DNA from: Acidiphilium sp. PA
GTDB lineage: Bacteria > Pseudomonadota > Alphaproteobacteria > Acetobacterales > Acetobacteraceae
Length of the DNA: 64,000 nt
NCBI RefSeq assembly: GCF_026191915.1
Contig: NZ_JAIMBY010000012.1
Span: forward strand, 51,505 to 115,504
Reading direction: 5' to 3'
Both the position numbers and the translations under genes were made by a program. The notes beneath the pieces were generated by a model, which ran no database searches, was not told where the DNA came from, and was given only the letters and a program-made list of their open reading frames with translations. Positions 63,735 to 64,000 of this stretch are shown here, piece after piece (position 1 is the first letter of the stretch; each line of letters begins with the position of its first letter).

Positions 63735-64000
63735 CAAAAAATTTTTGTTAGCGTAGAGTGAGCTACGCTCCGGACCGCGCCCATTCAGCGTAACAACAAC
63801 GCAAGCAAAAATGGAGAAAATCTCAGCGGCAAACTAGAGGCGAAATCACGCTGAAAGCGGCAGCCTGCGGTGGTGCCGGTAGGTTGGACAGGTTCCTGTG
63901 GAGAATAAGCTAAAGCTGGTTTCCCGGTTTGTGGTGAACATGATCCCCGGAAACAAATTCAGAATCAATCCTTCGGTTGCTGTGGCGCTGTGAAGCTTGT
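63735..64000. other. Non-coding right edge
   Basis: About 265 nt after R9. No frame with recognisable protein character reaches the window edge. Composition falls below the genome average, as in the island at 2260-5700, so it may be the beginning of another accessory patch. Confidence 0.35.

Overview
The window is GC-rich, densely coding alphaproteobacterial DNA. I infer the Acetobacteraceae (Acidiphilium-like), from the order DUF3576-leuS-lptE-holA, the FUSC/DUF1656/HlyD efflux operon, the PII-glutamine synthetase pair and the styles of intergenic repeat. This is a judgement from protein and repeat style; no database was searched.

Layout. 1-1255 is the end of a fused di/oligopeptide ABC ATPase. 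1340-6060 is an accessory island, more AT-rich in its centre. It holds a TNT-domain toxin with an overlapping small immunity candidate, a decayed aldo/keto reductase tail, an AriB/AriA pair that looks like a PARIS anti-phage system, and remnants of an IS4-type transposase and a REP-associated (RAYT) transposase. 6119-25500 is mostly housekeeping and regulation: LysR regulators, an aldo/keto reductase, ribosomal protein L31, a small heat-shock protein behind a possible RNA thermometer, the efflux operon, a PEP-CTERM protein, RecX, malate dehydrogenase, a PhyH-type dioxygenase, NAD kinase with a Nit-type amidase, a cyclase-NTPase regulator and an aminotransferase. 25686-27636 is glnB-glnA behind a near-consensus sigma-54 promoter. 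27815-29466 is a ParD antitoxin, a ParE toxin fused to a GNAT acetyltransferase, and a P-loop protein. 29515-37394 carries yggS, a ThiE/TenI-like gene, a porin and DUF3576-leuS-lptE-holA.

38359-60676 is a purine-to-central-metabolism region. The minus-strand run xdhA-xdhB-xdhC-uraH-puuD-uraD-permease-guaD-allC-M20 hydrolase-puuE would take guanine through xanthine, urate, 5-hydroxyisourate, OHCU, allantoin and allantoate towards ureidoglycine. Divergent from it, behind a shared IclR regulator, gcl-hyi-glxR-glycerate kinase would turn glyoxylate into phosphoglycerate. A class V aminotransferase of the serine/ureidoglycine-glyoxylate type lies nearby. The step from ureidoglycine to glyoxylate has no obvious dedicated enzyme here; a second M20 hydrolase and the aminotransferase are the candidates. 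60811-63583 holds a GntR regulator, a tiny lipoprotein, a Tat-exported phosphoesterase and WrbA.

Two repeat families run through the intergenic spaces. Nine copies of an AT-rich palindrome (CTTCTTTTTT-N-AAAAAAGAAG, with compensated CTAC/GTAG variants) often sit about 20 nt past stop codons, and two of the loci are head-to-head pairs. A second, GC-rich family has two copies; one has 24-bp terminal inverted repeats and ends exactly at the holA start codon.
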